The notes beneath the pieces are model-generated. The model did not search any database. It worked only from the letters and a program-made list of their open reading frames with translations, and was not told where the DNA came from. A program made the position numbers and the translations under genes. 26,584 nucleotides of DNA from Clostridiales bacterium (GTDB lineage Bacteria > Bacillota > Clostridia > Oscillospirales > QAMX01): positions 1 to 26,584 of the forward strand of contig QAMX01000003.1 in assembly GCA_003149835.1 (NCBI GenBank), written 5' to 3'. This document shows, one piece after another, positions 1-9,660 of this stretch (positions are counted from its first letter, which is position 1; every line of letters begins with the position of its first letter).

Positions 1-21
1 GCTTTGCTCGCCAAAGTCGAG

Positions 22-50
22 TTTTTGAGGCGGCAAAGCCACCTCAAAAA
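22..50. repeat. Inverted repeat downstream of pyrH
   Basis: The arms TTTTTGAGG and CCTCAAAAA enclose a GC-rich centre that pairs further (GGC/GCC, loop AAA, one C-A mismatch). T residues precede the stem and A residues follow it on both strands, so it is not a canonical intrinsic terminator in either direction. The rest of 1-224 holds no convincing gene. In particular, no ribosome recycling factor gene (frr), the usual neighbour of pyrH, begins in this stretch. Confidence 0.5.
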
Positions 51-224
51 CGAATTGGAATGGGAAAGCAAGAGCCTATAAATCTCGTGATAGCGCCTCC
101 GCCGCAGCCTCCGCGGCAGTCTGTATTCATAGGCTTCGGGAACTGGCCGAACGCAGGCGCGGGGCGGCAGGCGCAAAAAGAGTTCTTCGGCTCCTCCGCC
201 GTCCGCTCCGTCCGCCCGTTTCCG

Positions 225-938
225 CTATTTCCGGATCATCGTCCCGATTTTTTCGCCCTTGACAGCGCGGACGATGTTCATCGGGTCTTCCAGCGCAAAC
301 AGCAGCACGGGGATATCGTTGTCCATTGAGAGCGAGGTCGCCGTTGAATCGAGGGCGGCGAGCCCGCGGCTGAGGATCTCCTGATAGGTCAGCTCGTCGA
401 ATTTCTTCGCGGCCGGATTTTTGCGCGGATCGTCGTCATAGACGCCGTCGATGTTCTTGGCGAGCATAATGATCTCGGCGTTGATCTCCGCGCCGCGCAG
501 AACCGCGACCGTATCGGTTGAAAAATACGGATTGCCCATGCCGCACCCGAAGATGACGACGCGGCCTTTTTCGAGGTGGCGCACCGCGCGCAGCCGGATA
601 TACGGCTCGGCGATGGCGCGCATTTCAATGGCGGTCTGCACGCGAACGTCGACGCCGCGCTTTTCAAGCGCGTCGGCGAGCGCGAGGCTGTTCATCGTCG
701 TCGCCAGCATGCCCATATGGTCGGCGCGCGTCCGCTCCATGCCCGCGCCGTTTTTGACGCCGCGCCAGAAGTTGCCGCCGCCGACGACAATGCCGATCTC
801 GCAGCCGAGCCGCGCCGTCTCGGCGATCGCCTCGACGACCCGGTCGATCACGGCGCGGTCAAGGCCGAAGCCCTCCGCACCGGCCAGCGCCTCGCCGCTG
901 ATTTTGATGAGCACGCGCTTATATTGAATTCCGTCCAA
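225..938 (-). CDS. pyrH: UMP kinase (uridylate kinase)
   Basis: Cytoplasmic kinase that phosphorylates UMP to UDP with ATP in pyrimidine nucleotide synthesis; the bacterial enzyme belongs to the amino-acid kinase family. Visible signatures are the N-terminal KISGEAL segment (about residues 12-18), GGGNFWRG (53-60) and a C-terminal FALEDPMNI region. Its 237 residues match the family length. The start is TTG at 936-938, preceded by GGAG with 8-nt spacing; no in-frame ATG lies nearby. A -10-like TAAAAT (997-1002, minus) stands upstream, but I see no good -35. The neighbourhood is unusual: ligA lies upstream rather than rpsB-tsf, and no frr follows within the 224 bases left. Confidence 0.96.
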   Translation of the reverse strand: MDGIQYKRVLIKISGEALAGAEGFGLDRAVIDRVVEAIAETARLGCEIGIVVGGGNFWRGVKNGAGMERTRADHMGMLATTMNSLALADALEKRGVDVRVQTAIEMRAIAEPYIRLRAVRHLEKGRVVIFGCGMGNPYFSTDTVAVLRGAEINAEIIMLAKNIDGVYDDDPRKNPAAKKFDELTYQEILSRGLAALDSTATSLSMDNDIPVLLFALEDPMNIVRAVKGEKIGTMIRK

Positions 939-1119
939 AACACCATCTCCGCTTCGTTTTCGCTCGGCGCGCCGTTCTATACCGCGCGCCCCTCTTATTT
1001 TACCTTAAAACCGCTGTTTTGCATAGCCCATTTTGTAAATTTTTCTTCCCGCCGCCTCTGCCGCGCTCCCGCCCGAAGCGTTTTCTGGATACCCTGCGGC
1101 CGGACGCGCCGCGCCGCTC

Positions 1120-3186
<2,067 letters not shown>

Positions 3187-3225
3187 TCATGGTCGTCTTG
3201 TTTGATCGAATTTTCTGTTCTCTAT

Positions 3226-3254
3226 ATTTTACCACATTCCGCCTCAAATGAAAA
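3226..3254 (-). promoter_or_regulatory. Probable ligA promoter (extended -10)
   Basis: On the minus strand, an extended -10 TGG-TAAAAT (core 3226-3231) stands 17 bp from a weak -35 TTTTCA (3249-3254). It would start transcription near 3219, about 75 nt before the ligA ATG. The -35 side shares the 13-mer CAAATGAAAAGGG (plus-strand sense) with the CHR-operon promoter at 16783-16811. Confidence 0.55.
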
Positions 3255-3293
3255 GGGGAATTTTTTCCATTCCTGCGGCGCCGCCGATTTGAA

Positions 3294-3309
3294 TGTTTCA
3301 CGTGAAACA
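3294..3309. promoter_or_regulatory. parS site 1 (ParB binding)
   Basis: A perfect 16-bp palindrome TGTTTCACGTGAAACA, identical to the classic chromosomal parS form bound by Spo0J/ParB. With flanks the dyad is 20 bp (3292-3311). It lies between divergent ligA and parA. ParB loads here as a CTP-dependent clamp and recruits SMC, which implies that the segment is near the replication origin. Confidence 0.95.
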
Positions 3310-3354
3310 TTTCCCTTATGACGACGCGCGCTTTTTCACAGACCTCCCTTTCAG

Positions 3355-3390
3355 CCAAATCAAATGTTTCACGTGAAACATTTGATTTGG
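3355..3390. promoter_or_regulatory. parS site 2 in a 36-bp perfect palindrome
   Basis: The parS core TGTTTCACGTGAAACA at 3365-3380 is the centre of a longer perfect palindrome: the 18 bases from 3355 to 3372 are the exact reverse complement of 3373-3390. Its centre is 71 bp from that of site 1. The right end stops 2 bp before the parA promoter -35 (3393), so bound or spreading ParB would meet the promoter directly. Confidence 0.95.
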
Positions 3391-3392
3391 GC

Positions 3393-3420
3393 TTGAAATC
3401 GCGGAGAGATGTGCTATAAT
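3393..3420 (+). promoter_or_regulatory. parAB promoter
   Basis: The -35 TTGAAA (3393-3398), a 16-bp spacer and a consensus -10 TATAAT (3415-3420), preceded by TGC (extended -10), form a strong sigma-A promoter. Transcription would start near 3427, leaving a leader of about 105 nt before the parA ATG. The parS palindrome directly abuts the -35, which suggests autoregulation by ParB (inference). Confidence 0.85.
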
Positions 3421-3532
3421 ATAAAAAGCTTGTCTGCGCTTTTCGCGGCAGGCCCACTCTGCGCTTTTCCGCGTTCTCTGCGCCAAAAAATACGCCGTAC
3501 AAATCACACTCATCTTTGAAGGGAGCGGACAG

Positions 3533-4321
3533 ATGTCACAGGAACACACCGGAACGCTCGTCGTCGCCGTTGCGAATCAAAAGGGCGGCGTCGGCAAAAC
3601 AACCACCGCGGTCAATCTGTCCGCCGGCCTGACGCTTGCAGGCTATCAAACGCTGCTCGTCGATTTTGACCCGCAGGGCAACGCCACGTCAAGCTTTGGC
3701 CTCGGCAAGCGCGACAGCGGCCCCAATATTTTTGACCTGATGGACGGCGGCACGGAAATCGCCTCCGCTGTGCGCAAAACCAAGTTCGGCGATATCATCC
3801 CCTCCTGTCTCGACCTCGCAGGCAGCGAAATCACGCTCGTCAACAAGGAAAACCGCGAGTTTTGCCTCAAAAACGCCTTAGAGCCGCTCCGGAACCGCTA
3901 CGATGTCATTCTCATCGACTGCCCGCCCGGCCTTGGCCTGTTGATGATCAACGCTCTGACGGCGAGCGACAGCGTTATGATTCCCCTTCAATGCGAATAC
4001 TTCGCGCTCGAAGGGCTTTCCATGATGGTCGATACGATTCGCTCCGTGCGCAAGCGCCTGAACCCGCGCCTTGAAATCGACGGATTTCTGTTCACGATGT
4101 TCGACGGGCGCACCAATCTGTCGGCGCAGGTCGTGCGCGAGGTCAAAAAATACTTTTCCGATAAGATCTATAAAACCGTCATTGCGCGCAACGTTCGCCT
4201 CAGCGAAGCGCCCAGCCATGGCAAGCCCGTGCAGTTTTACGACAAGCATTCCAAGGGCGCGCACAATTATAACGAGCTGACCGAAGAATTTATCAAGCGC
4301 AACCACCTGCGGAAAAAATAA
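3533..4321 (+). CDS. parA: Chromosome partitioning ATPase ParA/Soj
   Basis: Soj-type ParA ATPase: it binds DNA nonspecifically in the ATP dimer form and acts with ParB and parS in origin segregation. In Bacillus, Soj also controls DnaA and sporulation entry. The deviant Walker A motif KGGVGKTTT (residues 17-25) is followed by the Walker A' aspartate region LLVDFDPQGNAT and by the Walker B-like IDCPPGLG. The 262 residues match chromosomal Soj. The ATG has GGGAG 8 nt upstream. It is the first gene of a parA-parB pair and stands downstream of two parS sites. The 246 bases between parA and parB hold no gene, only a weak TATAAA-type promoter candidate near 4453. Confidence 0.97.
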   Translation: MSQEHTGTLVVAVANQKGGVGKTTTAVNLSAGLTLAGYQTLLVDFDPQGNATSSFGLGKRDSGPNIFDLMDGGTEIASAVRKTKFGDIIPSCLDLAGSEITLVNKENREFCLKNALEPLRNRYDVILIDCPPGLGLLMINALTASDSVMIPLQCEYFALEGLSMMVDTIRSVRKRLNPRLEIDGFLFTMFDGRTNLSAQVVREVKKYFSDKIYKTVIARNVRLSEAPSHGKPVQFYDKHSKGAHNYNELTEEFIKRNHLRKK

Positions 4322-4567
4322 AATTTACAGAGCCGGCGGAGAAGCGGTTTTCACCGGCGCAAGGCGGAAAACCGGCCGTTGAGAAACCCCTCGCGGCGCC
4401 GTTTGGCAAAGCCTCGCCTCATTTGATCTGATGTTTCCGCGGCTGTTTTCGTATAAAAAAGGGCAATGCTTTCATTTGCTGTCGCTAAGTTTTCAAATAG
4501 CCCGCCGTTTTTCCGCCGGAGACGGCGCGGGCAGAGATCATCACCGGCGGAGAAACGGAGCTCTACT

Positions 4568-5446
4568 ATGGCAAAATCCGCCGGACTCGGGCGCGGGCTG
4601 GACGAGCTGTTCGGCTCATCGGCCGAGGAACAGAACGCCGGCCCCGTCACGACGCTGAATATCAGCGCCCTGGAACCAAACCGCGACCAGCCCCGCCGCT
4701 ATTTCGACGAGGAGCGCCTGACCTCGCTCGCCGAAAGCATCGGCCGCCACGGCATCGTCACGCCGCTGACCGTGCGCAGGATTTCAGAGGGGCGCTATAA
4801 AATTATCGCCGGTGAACGGCGTTACCGCGCCGCGCGCCGCGCCGGCCTGACCGAGGTGCCCGTCATCGTCCTCGACGCCGACGAGCTGCGCGCCACGGAA
4901 ATCGCGCTCGTCGAAAATTTACAGAGAGCCGATCTCAACCCCATCGAGGAGGCGGAGGGCTACCGCTCGCTGATTGAACGGTACGGTCTGCGGCAGGAGG
5001 ACGTCGCGGAGCGCGTCGGCCGCTCGCGCAGCGCCGTCGCCAACGCGCTGCGGCTGCTCGACCTGCCGGAGGCCATCGCCGAGCACGTCGTCGACGGAGA
5101 CCTGTCGGCGGGGCACGCGCGCGCGCTGCTCGCGCTCGACGACCCGAAAACCCAGGCGGCGGCAGCCGAAACCGTCATCGCCGAAGAGCTGTCGGTGCGG
5201 CAGACCGAGCAGCTCGTCAAACGGCTGAAAGCCGCGCAGGAGGCCGCCGCCGCGCCGCCGAAGCCGGCCGCGCCGGATTACGCCGGCGAGCTGGCGCGGG
5301 AGCTGTCGACTCTCCTCGGCCGCAGCGTAAAAATTACGCCGAAGGGAAAAAACAAAGGCCGGGTCGTTCTCGATTATTACAGCTTAGACGATCTGGACGA
5401 GCTTTTAAAGCTCCTGCGCGCTCAGAACCGCCTGCCGGAGCAGTGA
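4568..5446 (+). CDS. parB: Chromosome partitioning protein ParB/Spo0J (parS-binding CTPase)
   Basis: Binds parS, clamps onto DNA with CTP, spreads and loads SMC. The start ATG at 4568 gives MAKSAGLGRGLDELFG, the conserved ParB N-terminus that stimulates ParA, and has GGAG 7 nt upstream. An in-frame ATG at 4466 would add 34 unconserved, Arg-rich residues and was rejected. The N-terminal CTPase domain carries GERRYRA (82-88). A helix-turn-helix segment (about 138-165, LRQEDVAERVGRSRSAVANA) reads parS, and the C-terminal region dimerises. Its 292 residues are typical. serS follows 71 bases later with no terminator visible, so the operon may continue. Confidence 0.97.
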   Translation: MAKSAGLGRGLDELFGSSAEEQNAGPVTTLNISALEPNRDQPRRYFDEERLTSLAESIGRHGIVTPLTVRRISEGRYKIIAGERRYRAARRAGLTEVPVIVLDADELRATEIALVENLQRADLNPIEEAEGYRSLIERYGLRQEDVAERVGRSRSAVANALRLLDLPEAIAEHVVDGDLSAGHARALLALDDPKTQAAAAETVIAEELSVRQTEQLVKRLKAAQEAAAAPPKPAAPDYAGELARELSTLLGRSVKITPKGKNKGRVVLDYYSLDDLDELLKLLRAQNRLPEQ

Positions 5447-5517
5447 TTTTTCCCCATGCCCCGCATTCAGGGGCGGAAAAACCCGAAACAATCCAAAAAT
5501 AAAGGAATTGAGAGAAT

Positions 5518-6813
5518 ATGCTGGACATCAGGCTGATCAAAGAAAATCCCGAAGAAATCAAGGCGCGGCTGCTGGCCAAGGGCCGCGACTGCGGCGAGGA
5601 AATCGACCGGATCCTCGCGCTCGACGAAAAGCGCCGCGACCTCATCCACGACGGCGAGCAGCTCAAAGCGCGGCAGAACAAGGCCTCGAAGGAGATTCCC
5701 ATGCGCAAAAAGGCGGGCGAGGACGTCGCGCCGCTGCTCGCGGAGATGAAGGCGATTTCCGAAGAAATCAAAGCCTCCGACGCCGCGCTCAGAGAGGTGG
5801 ACGCGGAATGGCGGAAGCTGATGCTCGCGCTGCCGAACCTGCCCGATCCCGACCTGAAACCGGGCGGCAAGGAGAACAACGAGCCGATCCGCTATTACGG
5901 CGAGCCGCACGTCTTTGATTTTGAGCCGAAAAACCATGTCGACCTCTGCACCGATCTGGGGCTGATCGATTATCCGCGCGGCGCCAAGCTGAGCGGCAGC
6001 GGCTTCTGGATCTACCGCGGGCTGGGCGCGCGGCTCGAATGGGCGCTTTTGAATTATTTCATCGACACCCACATTGGCGACGGCTACGAGCTCGTGCTCG
6101 TCCCGCATATGCTCGGATATGAGTGCGGCCTGACCGCCGGCCAGTTCCCGAAATTCGAAGACGACGTCTACTGGCTCGCCGAGGCCGAGGATCAGCAGCG
6201 CCGCTTCATGCTGCCGACCGCGGAGACGGCGCTGGTCAACCTGCACCGCGACGAGATTTTGACCGAGGCCGACCTGCCGCGCAAGTATATCTCCTACACG
6301 CCGTGCTTCCGCCGCGAGGCGGGCAGCTACCGCGCCGACGAACGCGGCATGGTGCGCGGCCACCAGTTCAACAAGGTGGAGATGGTCCAGTATACGCTGC
6401 CCGAGCGCTCCGACGAGGCCTTTGAAGAGCTGGTCGGCAAGGCCGAGGCGCTGGTCAAGGGGCTCGGCTTCCACTTCCGCACCGTCAAGCTCGCCGCCGC
6501 CGACTGCTCGGCCTCCATGGCGCGGACGTATGACATCGAGATCCACATCCCCTCGATGAATGGCTATAAGGAGGTCTCCTCCGTCTCCAACGCCCGCGAG
6601 TATCAGGCGCGGCGCGGCATGGTGCGCGTCCGGCGCGACGGCTCCAAGCAGACCGAGTTCGTCCACACGCTCAACGGCTCCGGCCTCGCCACCTCGCGGA
6701 TTTTGCCGGCCGTCGTCGAACAGAATCAGCTCAAAAACGGCGACGTCGTCGTGCCCGAGGTGCTGCGCAAATATCTGGGCGGCATCGAGGTCATCACGCG
6801 GCAGGAAAAATGA
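5518..6813 (+). CDS. serS: Seryl-tRNA synthetase
   Basis: Class II aminoacyl-tRNA synthetase charging tRNA-Ser (and tRNA-Sec where present). The N-terminal charged antiparallel coiled coil (about 1-110) holds the tRNA variable arm. The catalytic domain shows the class II motif 2 loop FRREAGSYRADERGMVRGHQFNKVE and a motif 3 region NGSGLATSRILPAVVEQNQ near the end. Its 431 residues match the family. The ATG has AAAGGA and GAGAG upstream. The stop overlaps the acetyltransferase start (ATGA), indicating translational coupling. No T-box or other leader precedes it. Confidence 0.97.
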   Translation: MLDIRLIKENPEEIKARLLAKGRDCGEEIDRILALDEKRRDLIHDGEQLKARQNKASKEIPMRKKAGEDVAPLLAEMKAISEEIKASDAALREVDAEWRKLMLALPNLPDPDLKPGGKENNEPIRYYGEPHVFDFEPKNHVDLCTDLGLIDYPRGAKLSGSGFWIYRGLGARLEWALLNYFIDTHIGDGYELVLVPHMLGYECGLTAGQFPKFEDDVYWLAEAEDQQRRFMLPTAETALVNLHRDEILTEADLPRKYISYTPCFRREAGSYRADERGMVRGHQFNKVEMVQYTLPERSDEAFEELVGKAEALVKGLGFHFRTVKLAAADCSASMARTYDIEIHIPSMNGYKEVSSVSNAREYQARRGMVRVRRDGSKQTEFVHTLNGSGLATSRILPAVVEQNQLKNGDVVVPEVLRKYLGGIEVITRQEK

Positions 6814-7445
6814 TCTTCACCATCAGGCATCTGGGGACCGCGCCGCTGAAAACGGCGCGTCTGACGCTGCGCCGCCTGACCGCAGACGACGCGGAGGCCA
6901 TGCATAGAAACTGGGCCTCGGATCCCGAGGTATACCGTTATATGACCTCGCGCAGAATGCCCGAAATCGACGATGTGCGCCGCTTTATCGCCCAAAAGCT
7001 CGAAGCGTATGAAAGCGCCGACACCTATTACTGGGCCGTCGTCTGCGACGCCGACGGCGAGAACATCGGCATGGCGACGCTGACCGAGGTGCTGACCTAC
7101 GCGCGCACAGCCAATCTCGCCTATTCGCTCGGCCGGCGCTGGTGGGGGCAGGGCTATGCGCATGAGGCGGCCGAGGCCGTGCTTGCGTTCGCGTTTGAGC
7201 AGGTCGGCTTCCGCAAAATTTACGGCTGCCACTTTGTCGGGAACGAACGTTCCGGTCTGGTGCTGCGCGCCTGCGGGATGCGCCATGTCGGGCGGAGCGG
7301 CTCGCCGATCTACCACCATGGCGAATATCTGTCCTTCGAGCGCTATGAGTTGACGGCCAAGCAGTACGAGCTGCGCCGCCATACCCAGGCGCGGCCGCGA
7401 TTTCACAGCCTGCGGAAGCATGCCGAAACCGACTTTTTTGAATAA
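6810..7445 (+). CDS. GNAT-family N-acetyltransferase (RimJ/RimL type)
   Basis: Acetyl-CoA-dependent transferase; the substrate cannot be deduced. Residues about 12-160 have the pattern of the RimJ/RimL-like GNAT branch: TARLTLRRLTADDAEAM at the start, a central strand, the acetyl-CoA pyrophosphate loop GRRWWGQGYAHEA, and FRKIYGCHFVGNERSGLVLRACGMRHVG. The length of 211 aa includes a basic tail. The start codon overlaps the serS stop by four bases, so it is coexpressed with serS. Acetyltransferases of this group modify ribosomal proteins, antibiotics or small amines, and nothing in the sequence decides among these. Confidence 0.85.
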   Translation: MIFTIRHLGTAPLKTARLTLRRLTADDAEAMHRNWASDPEVYRYMTSRRMPEIDDVRRFIAQKLEAYESADTYYWAVVCDADGENIGMATLTEVLTYARTANLAYSLGRRWWGQGYAHEAAEAVLAFAFEQVGFRKIYGCHFVGNERSGLVLRACGMRHVGRSGSPIYHHGEYLSFERYELTAKQYELRRHTQARPRFHSLRKHAETDFFE

Positions 7446-7511
7446 AAAAAGATTGATGCCAGAGAATTTTTACACAAAAACCCTGTTTTTTCGTTTTTAA
7501 CCTGTTTGCCG

Positions 7512-7554
7512 AAAGCCGCCGGGAAGCTTTGATTCTTCCCGGCGGCTTTTTTTG
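7512..7554 (+). terminator. Intrinsic terminator after the serS-GNAT transcript
   Basis: A perfect stem AGCCGCCGGGAAG / CTTCCCGGCGGCT with an 8-base loop is followed by seven T. It lies between the convergent GNAT gene and spoVAE. Three A on the other side could give weak termination of the spoVA transcript too. The stretch 7446-7511 holds nothing else that I can identify. Confidence 0.93.
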
Positions 7555-7593
7555 AACGCGCTTTTTTTGCCTTCCCGCGTGACTCCCGCTCTG

Positions 7594-7956
7594 CTACGAT
7601 TTGTCGCCGGGCTTGGCGACGAGGGCGATGATATAGCCCAGAAACACCGCCGCGGTCACGCCTGCCGCCGTGGCTTTGAGGCCGCCGGTCATCGCGCCGA
7701 GGAAGCCGCTCTCGGCGACGGCCTCGCGCACGCCCTTGGCCAGCGCGTATCCGAAGCCGACGATCGGCACCGTCGCGCCCGCGCCGGCAAAGTCGGCGAT
7801 CTTGTCGTACAGCCCCACGGCCGTCAGCACCACGCCGACGACGACAAACAGCACGAGGATCCGCGCCGGCGTCAGCTTGGTCCTGTCGAGCAGGATTTGG
7901 CCGACGGCGCAGATGGCGCCGCCGACGAGAAACACCCATAGATAATCCAAAAACAT
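7594..7956 (-). CDS. spoVAE: Stage V sporulation protein AE
   Basis: Small integral membrane protein of the SpoVA channel that moves Ca-dipicolinate into the forespore and out again at germination. Nearly the whole protein is hydrophobic: segments around 3-25, 30-50, 65-85 and 95-115. VGGAICAVGQILLDRTKLTPARILV is typical of SpoVAE. I start it at 7956 (MFLDYLW), where AAAGGA lies 8 nt upstream. An in-frame ATG two codons earlier (7962) is only 2 nt from that ribosome binding site. It is the last gene of spoVAC-spoVAD-spoVAE, 30-36 bases after spoVAD. Confidence 0.93.
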   Translation of the reverse strand: MFLDYLWVFLVGGAICAVGQILLDRTKLTPARILVLFVVVGVVLTAVGLYDKIADFAGAGATVPIVGFGYALAKGVREAVAESGFLGAMTGGLKATAAGVTAAVFLGYIIALVAKPGDKS

Positions 7957-7992
7957 CTTCATCGTCCTTTCTGATTCCTGGCGCGGCCGCCG

Positions 7993-9012
7993 TTATTTTG
8001 TGTTGGAAATCACGACCGCATGGCAGATGCTCGGGATGCTCTCGCCCTGCTGCGAGGACAGCGTTGACAGCAGCGCGCCCGTGCCCGCAAAGACGATTCT
8101 CTGCCAGCGTCCGGCGCGCATGCCGTTGAGAACATAGCCGCAGAGCACGGCCGCGGAGCACCCGCAGCCGGAACCGCCCATATGCACGTCCTGCCTGTCG
8201 ATGTCGTAGATCATCTCGCCGCAGTCCATATAGCGGCTGCCAAGGTCTACGCCGTCGGATAAAAACATATCGCGCACGACGCCGGAGCCGAGCCGCGCCA
8301 GATCGCCGGTGAGGATCAAATCAAAGGTCTCCGGCCCGCCGCCGGATTCGTCGAACAGCGCTTTCAGCGTCTCATACGCCGCGGGCGCCATCGCCGCGCC
8401 CATGTTGTTGGCGTCCTTGATGCCCGCGTCGACGATTTGGCCGGTCGCCACATGCGTGATATACGGTCCGCCGCCGCTGGCTGAAAGGATGACGCAGCCC
8501 GCCGCCGTCGCCGTCCACTGCGCCGTCGGCGTGCGCTGGCCGCCGTATTCGAGCGGCATCCGGTACTGGCGTTCGGCCGAGCAGAAATGCGAGCTGGTGA
8601 TCGCCGCGGTGTTGCCGGCAAAGCCGCCGTCGATCACCATCGCCGACAGCCCCAGCCCCTCGGCCATCGTCGAGCAGGCGCCGTAGAGCCCTAAAAACGG
8701 AAACCCCATGTCGCGCAGGGCAAAGCTCGACCCGACGCACTGGTTTAGGAGGTCGCCCGCAAAGACATAATCGAGCGCCTGCGTGCTCAGCGCCGCCTTC
8801 TGCATGGCCGCGTCGAGCGCGAGCGCCTGCATACGGCTCTCCGCCTTTTCCCAGCTCTTCTCGCCGAATTTCGTATCGACGTTGATGAGGTCGAAGCTGT
8901 CCTTCAACGGCCCTTCGCCCTCTTTTTTGCCTACGACGCACGCCGATCCGCTGACCGAAGGCGGGTTCGCCAGCTTGACCGTATTGCGCCCCAATCGTTT
9001 TTCCGCACCCAT
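7993..9012 (-). CDS. spoVAD: Stage V sporulation protein AD
   Basis: Soluble SpoVA component with a thiolase/ketosynthase-like fold, known in Bacillus to bind dipicolinic acid at the spore inner membrane. The 339-residue protein shows family segments VSGSACVVGKKEGEGPL near the N-terminus, AGDLLNQCVGSSFALRDMGFPFLGLYGACSTMAEGL in the middle, and GGSGCGCSAAVLCGYVLNGM near the C-terminus. The ATG at 9010-9012 has AAAGGA about 10 nt upstream. It sits between spoVAC (21-base gap) and spoVAE. The shorter three-gene form without spoVAA, AB and AF is common in Clostridia. Confidence 0.97.
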   Translation of the reverse strand: MGAEKRLGRNTVKLANPPSVSGSACVVGKKEGEGPLKDSFDLINVDTKFGEKSWEKAESRMQALALDAAMQKAALSTQALDYVFAGDLLNQCVGSSFALRDMGFPFLGLYGACSTMAEGLGLSAMVIDGGFAGNTAAITSSHFCSAERQYRMPLEYGGQRTPTAQWTATAAGCVILSASGGGPYITHVATGQIVDAGIKDANNMGAAMAPAAYETLKALFDESGGGPETFDLILTGDLARLGSGVVRDMFLSDGVDLGSRYMDCGEMIYDIDRQDVHMGGSGCGCSAAVLCGYVLNGMRAGRWQRIVFAGTGALLSTLSSQQGESIPSICHAVVISNTK

Positions 9013-9033
9013 AATGGTTTTTTCCTTTCCTGA

Positions 9034-9471
9034 TTATCGGAATATGAGCAGAAGCAGCCCGTAGATCACCGACGAGGCGATCCCGTAGACGAGCACCGGC
9101 CCGGCGACGACGAACATCTTCGCCGCCAAACCGAGCACCAGCCCTTCGCTCTTGAATTCCATGGCCGGCGAGACAATTGAGTTGGCAAAGCCGGTGATCG
9201 GCACGATGAGGCCGGCGCCGACGTGCTTGGCGATGTCGTCATACAGGCTCACCCCTGTCAAAATGGCCGAGATGGCGATCAGCGTGATCGTCGCGTACGT
9301 CGCGGCGTCGGGCTTGGCCGCGCCGAGCGAACGGTACAGCGCGCCCAAAAGCTCGCCGACCACGCAGACCATGCCGCCGAACACAAACGCGATGGCGACG
9401 TTTTTCACGCTGTTGGATCTCGGCGAGCGCGCGTCGATGTATTTTGAATATTCTTCCTTTGTCATCTTCAT
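9034..9471 (-). CDS. spoVAC: Stage V sporulation protein AC
   Basis: Membrane protein of the SpoVA complex; in B. subtilis it behaves as a mechanosensitive channel releasing dipicolinate. The N-terminal cytoplasmic segment MTKEEYSKYIDARSPRSNSVKN is the standard SpoVAC opening. Four or five hydrophobic helices follow (about 25-45, 58-78, 85-105, 118-143). Its 145 residues are typical. The start has AAGGA 9 nt upstream. It heads the spoVA operon, downstream of the hyd operon terminator, so it needs its own promoter, presumably forespore sigma-G. I could not assign -35 and -10 boxes with confidence. Confidence 0.95.
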   Translation of the reverse strand: MKMTKEEYSKYIDARSPRSNSVKNVAIAFVFGGMVCVVGELLGALYRSLGAAKPDAATYATITLIAISAILTGVSLYDDIAKHVGAGLIVPITGFANSIVSPAMEFKSEGLVLGLAAKMFVVAGPVLVYGIASSVIYGLLLLIFR

Positions 9472-9501
9472 ATGCTGTCATCCTTTATTGAGCCGTGTCT
9501 G

Positions 9502-9577
9502 CCCGTATCGGCCGGATTTGCCTGCCCGGCATACGGGATCTGAATCCGGCATGGTTTTCAAATTCGGAGCGGCAGGC
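9502..9577 (-). other. Interleaved inverted repeats ahead of spoVAC
   Basis: Three complementary pairs cross one another between the hyd terminator and spoVAC: 9502-9508 with 9531-9537 (CCCGTAT/ATACGGG), 9511-9518 with 9543-9550 (GCCGGATT/AATCCGGC), and 9520-9526 with 9571-9577 (GCCTGCC/GGCAGGC). All are exact. They cannot all form as nested hairpins, so they would be alternative or pseudoknotted pairings if transcribed. The function is unknown; they could also be operator dyads. Confidence 0.4.
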
Positions 9578-9579
9578 AT

Positions 9580-9619
9580 AAAAAAACGCCCGCGCCGTTA
9601 TTATGCAGCGGCGCGGGCG
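9580..9619 (-). terminator. Intrinsic terminator of the hyd operon
   Basis: On the minus strand, a perfect 11-bp GC stem (CGCCCGCGCCG / CGGCGCGGGCG, loop 9598-9608) is followed by seven T (A run 9580-9586 on the plus strand). It lies 42 bases past the hydF stop and separates the hyd transcript from spoVAC. Confidence 0.93.
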
Positions 9620-9660
9620 GATTTATACGGCGCTCTCGGCGGCAGGAGGTTTCCGTGCCG

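Noticed and set aside
4466..4567. Upstream ATG extending parB by 34 codons
   Set aside because: The extra residues are unlike ParB, and the ATG at 4568 has a proper GGAG and gives the conserved N-terminus.
5446..5517. Inverted repeat TTTTTCC...GGAAAAA between parB and serS as a terminator
   Set aside because: The T run precedes the stem instead of following it on both strands, so it is not an intrinsic terminator.
5467..6666. 399-codon open frame opposite serS
   Set aside because: Antisense shadow caused by codon bias; the serS frame carries all family motifs.
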